Of a stretch of 42,175 nucleotides of DNA, positions 41,367 to 42,175 are shown in pieces; position 1 is the first letter of the stretch, and every line of letters starts with the position of its first letter. Made by a program: the position numbers and the translations under genes. Origin of the DNA: Clostridia bacterium (GTDB lineage Bacteria > Bacillota > Clostridia > Christensenellales > Aristaeellaceae); NCBI GenBank assembly GCA_017549335.1, contig JAFYVB010000024.1, positions 1 through 42,175 of the forward strand, written 5' to 3'. Under the pieces are notes generated by a model. That model did not search any database. It was not told the DNA's origin and saw nothing but the letters and a program-made list of their open reading frames with translations.

Positions 41367-41564
41367 TGTTTCAATTTTTCCTTTCGTTTTTCAAAAAAAT
41401 GTATTTGCGTTCGTTCGCTGGCCAGCATTTCGGATCGCAAATATAGTGTAAAGGAAAAATGGAAAAAGAGGGAGTGAAAAAACTATGCCAATTTGGTGAA
41501 ATAATAGGGAAAAGGTGGGGGATATTCAATAATTTGGCGAAAGATACAAGTTTGCTGAAAGGGC

Positions 41565-41593
41565 TTGCTAACGAACAAATGTTCGTATATAAT
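41565..41593 (+). promoter_or_regulatory. LexA-controlled promoter (SOS box)
   Basis: TTGCTA (41565-41570), 17 bases, TATAAT (41588-41593). The spacer holds CGAACAAATGTTCG (41572-41585), a perfect match to the Gram-positive LexA/DinR box CGAAC-RNRY-GTTYG and a perfect palindrome at its arms. Bound LexA would block RNA polymerase. Confidence 0.9.
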
Positions 41594-41626
41594 AGGAGCG
41601 TAAACACAAACAAAGGGGGTGTGCTT

Positions 41627-42034
41627 TTGCACAACATGGAAGAAAGAAACGTACAATTGGAGGCGCAGATTCGCAAATTGCTGAAACTGCCGTTACAGGC
41701 GGATCGCCATGCGATAGAGATGACGCTGGGCACAGGTGCGGCAATAACGCCGGCTTTGCAAGAGCGCATTGACCGTGTGAATAAGATGCAACTGGCAACG
41801 GACGCGCTGATGAGTGTATTGAGTGAAAATGAAAAAATGGTGGTGCAGCGTCATGTGGTGGATGGACTCGATTGGTCGTGCATCGGAGCTGAATTCGCGC
41901 AGATTTGGGGCAATGAAAATCAGAAAAGCAAAAGAAGTTTAATCAACTATTACAATGCAGCAAGTAAAAAGATGGCAGAATATATAAAGGAGAATTACGA
42001 AATATTTGATTTTGATTGGTTGGTGCATTTATAA
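41627..42034 (+). CDS. SOS-controlled sigma-70-region-4-like regulator (phage ArpU/RinA-like)
   Basis: About 135 residues. GGGGG (41615-41619) is seven bases from TTG 41627, which I take as the start; the in-frame GTG 41621 and ATG 41636 are too close or too far. Residues 40-70 are a loose helical region; residues 70-130 (SENEKMVVQRHVVDGLDWSC then NENQKSKRSLINYYNAASKK) resemble a sigma region 4 or phage late-gene regulator of the ArpU/RinA group. Single gene behind a perfect SOS box, AT-rich, divergent from a signal-less cell-wall-binding protein. Family assignment is by eye and moderate. Confidence 0.65.
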   Translation: MHNMEERNVQLEAQIRKLLKLPLQADRHAIEMTLGTGAAITPALQERIDRVNKMQLATDALMSVLSENEKMVVQRHVVDGLDWSCIGAEFAQIWGNENQKSKRSLINYYNAASKKMAEYIKENYEIFDFDWLVHL

Positions 42035-42059
42035 AAAAAGAGCCGCCAAACGGCGGCTC
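42033..42059 (-). terminator. terminator of hpf (also downstream of the SOS gene)
   Basis: GAGCCGCC (42040-42047) pairs with GGCGGCTC (42052-42059); on the minus strand seven T follow. Confidence 0.85.
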
Positions 42060-42069
42060 AAAATAGTTT

Positions 42070-42175
42070 TTAATATTCGGGTTCCAAAAGGCCGAGGTTG
42101 CCATCTTTGCGCAGGTACAAAACGTTGGTCTGATCGGTGTCGATATTCACAAATACGAAGAACGCGTGACCGAGC
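42070..42175 (-). CDS. hpf: ribosome hibernation promoting factor, C-terminal end (partial)
   Basis: The last 35 codons only, entering from the right edge. [20 protein letters not shown] then RRKDGN-like [15 protein letters not shown] matches the C-terminal dimerisation domain of long-form HPF, which pairs 70S ribosomes into inactive 100S dimers. Stop TAA at 42072-42070. Confidence 0.88.
   Translation of the reverse strand, partial: LGHAFFVFVNIDTDQTNVLYLRKDGNLGLLEPEY

Noticed and set aside
41459-41626. Longer N-terminus for the SOS-controlled gene
   Set aside because: The extension would be transcribed from upstream of the promoter and SOS box and has no ribosome-binding site.
1-42175. CRISPR arrays, tRNA, rRNA and insertion sequences
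   Set aside because: I saw no regularly spaced repeats, cloverleaf genes, rRNA cores or transposase motifs on either strand, although a Card1-like nuclease made an array worth looking for.

Overview
The window is chromosomal DNA of a low-copy, ordinary-looking bacterial genome, most likely an anaerobic Clostridia member (Bacillota). The support is: consensus sigma-A promoters and GGAGG ribosome-binding sites throughout, the infC-rpmI-rplT operon with an attenuated leader, RqcH and RqcP (Gram-positive ribosome quality control), a DUF4317 protein, a GerMN-domain protein, RecO next to an ABC operon, and a perfect Gram-positive LexA box. Base composition is mostly GC-balanced to GC-rich, with clearly AT-richer islands at about 12.2-13.1 kb, 14.9-15.9 kb and 41.4-42.0 kb. 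A gut Christensenellales-like lineage is my guess from overall style (many secreted SH3, Ig-like and TP-rich proteins), not something the sequence proves. No tRNA, rRNA, transposase or CRISPR array was found.

Layout. 1-924: end of a DUF4956 membrane protein and a VTC polyphosphate-polymerase domain protein (minus). 1081-2756: a membrane-anchored or secreted barnase-type RNase overlapping an in-frame barstar-glycerophosphodiesterase fusion. 2886-4582: diaminopimelate-decarboxylase-like enzyme and a NUDIX hydrolase. 4629-8230: histidyl-tRNA synthetase, M20 peptidase, DUF4317 protein (minus). 8332-11881: an operon rqcP - ABC ATPase - two ABC-2 permeases - recO (minus). 11957-13498: an AT-rich insertion holding a leucine-rich-repeat protein, bounded by a second, nearly identical rqcP with its own promoter and a truncated copy of the ABC gene start. 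13793-23433: a surface/accessory block with a multidomain zinc-ribbon protein, a stand-alone CARF-nuclease (Card1/DUF1887 type), a ten-repeat SdrD_B protein, a Cys-rich protein, an MBL-lamin-tail lipoprotein and a nitroreductase. 23505-32176: tadA, a parvulin foldase, the infC-rpmI-rplT operon, a second secreted MBL protein, two XRE regulators, a TRIC channel, a flavodoxin-like protein and a HAD phosphatase. 32177-32567: a gene-free, extremely hairpin-rich segment that folds on paper into a four-way junction. 32568-37452: three consecutive M42 aminopeptidases and rqcH. 37532-42175: a GerMN protein, two SH3-domain proteins, an SOS-controlled sigma-region-4-like regulator, and the 3-prime end of hpf.

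How the parts connect. Translation and ribosome rescue recur: RqcH plus two RqcP copies, IF3/L35/L20, TadA, HisRS and HPF. Cell-surface proteins form the other theme: at least eight proteins carry N-terminal signals (barnase, LRR, PDZ-SH3-Ig-zinc ribbon, SdrD_B, two MBL proteins, parvulin, SH3). The most unusual items are the barnase/barstar-GDPD arrangement, the extracellular twelve-CxxC DnaJ-like zinc-ribbon protein, the CARF nuclease with no CRISPR nearby, the structured intergenic element at 32.2-32.56 kb, the rqcP duplication around an LRR gene, and the perfect SOS box driving a phage-late-regulator-like gene divergent from a signal-less cell-wall-binding protein.
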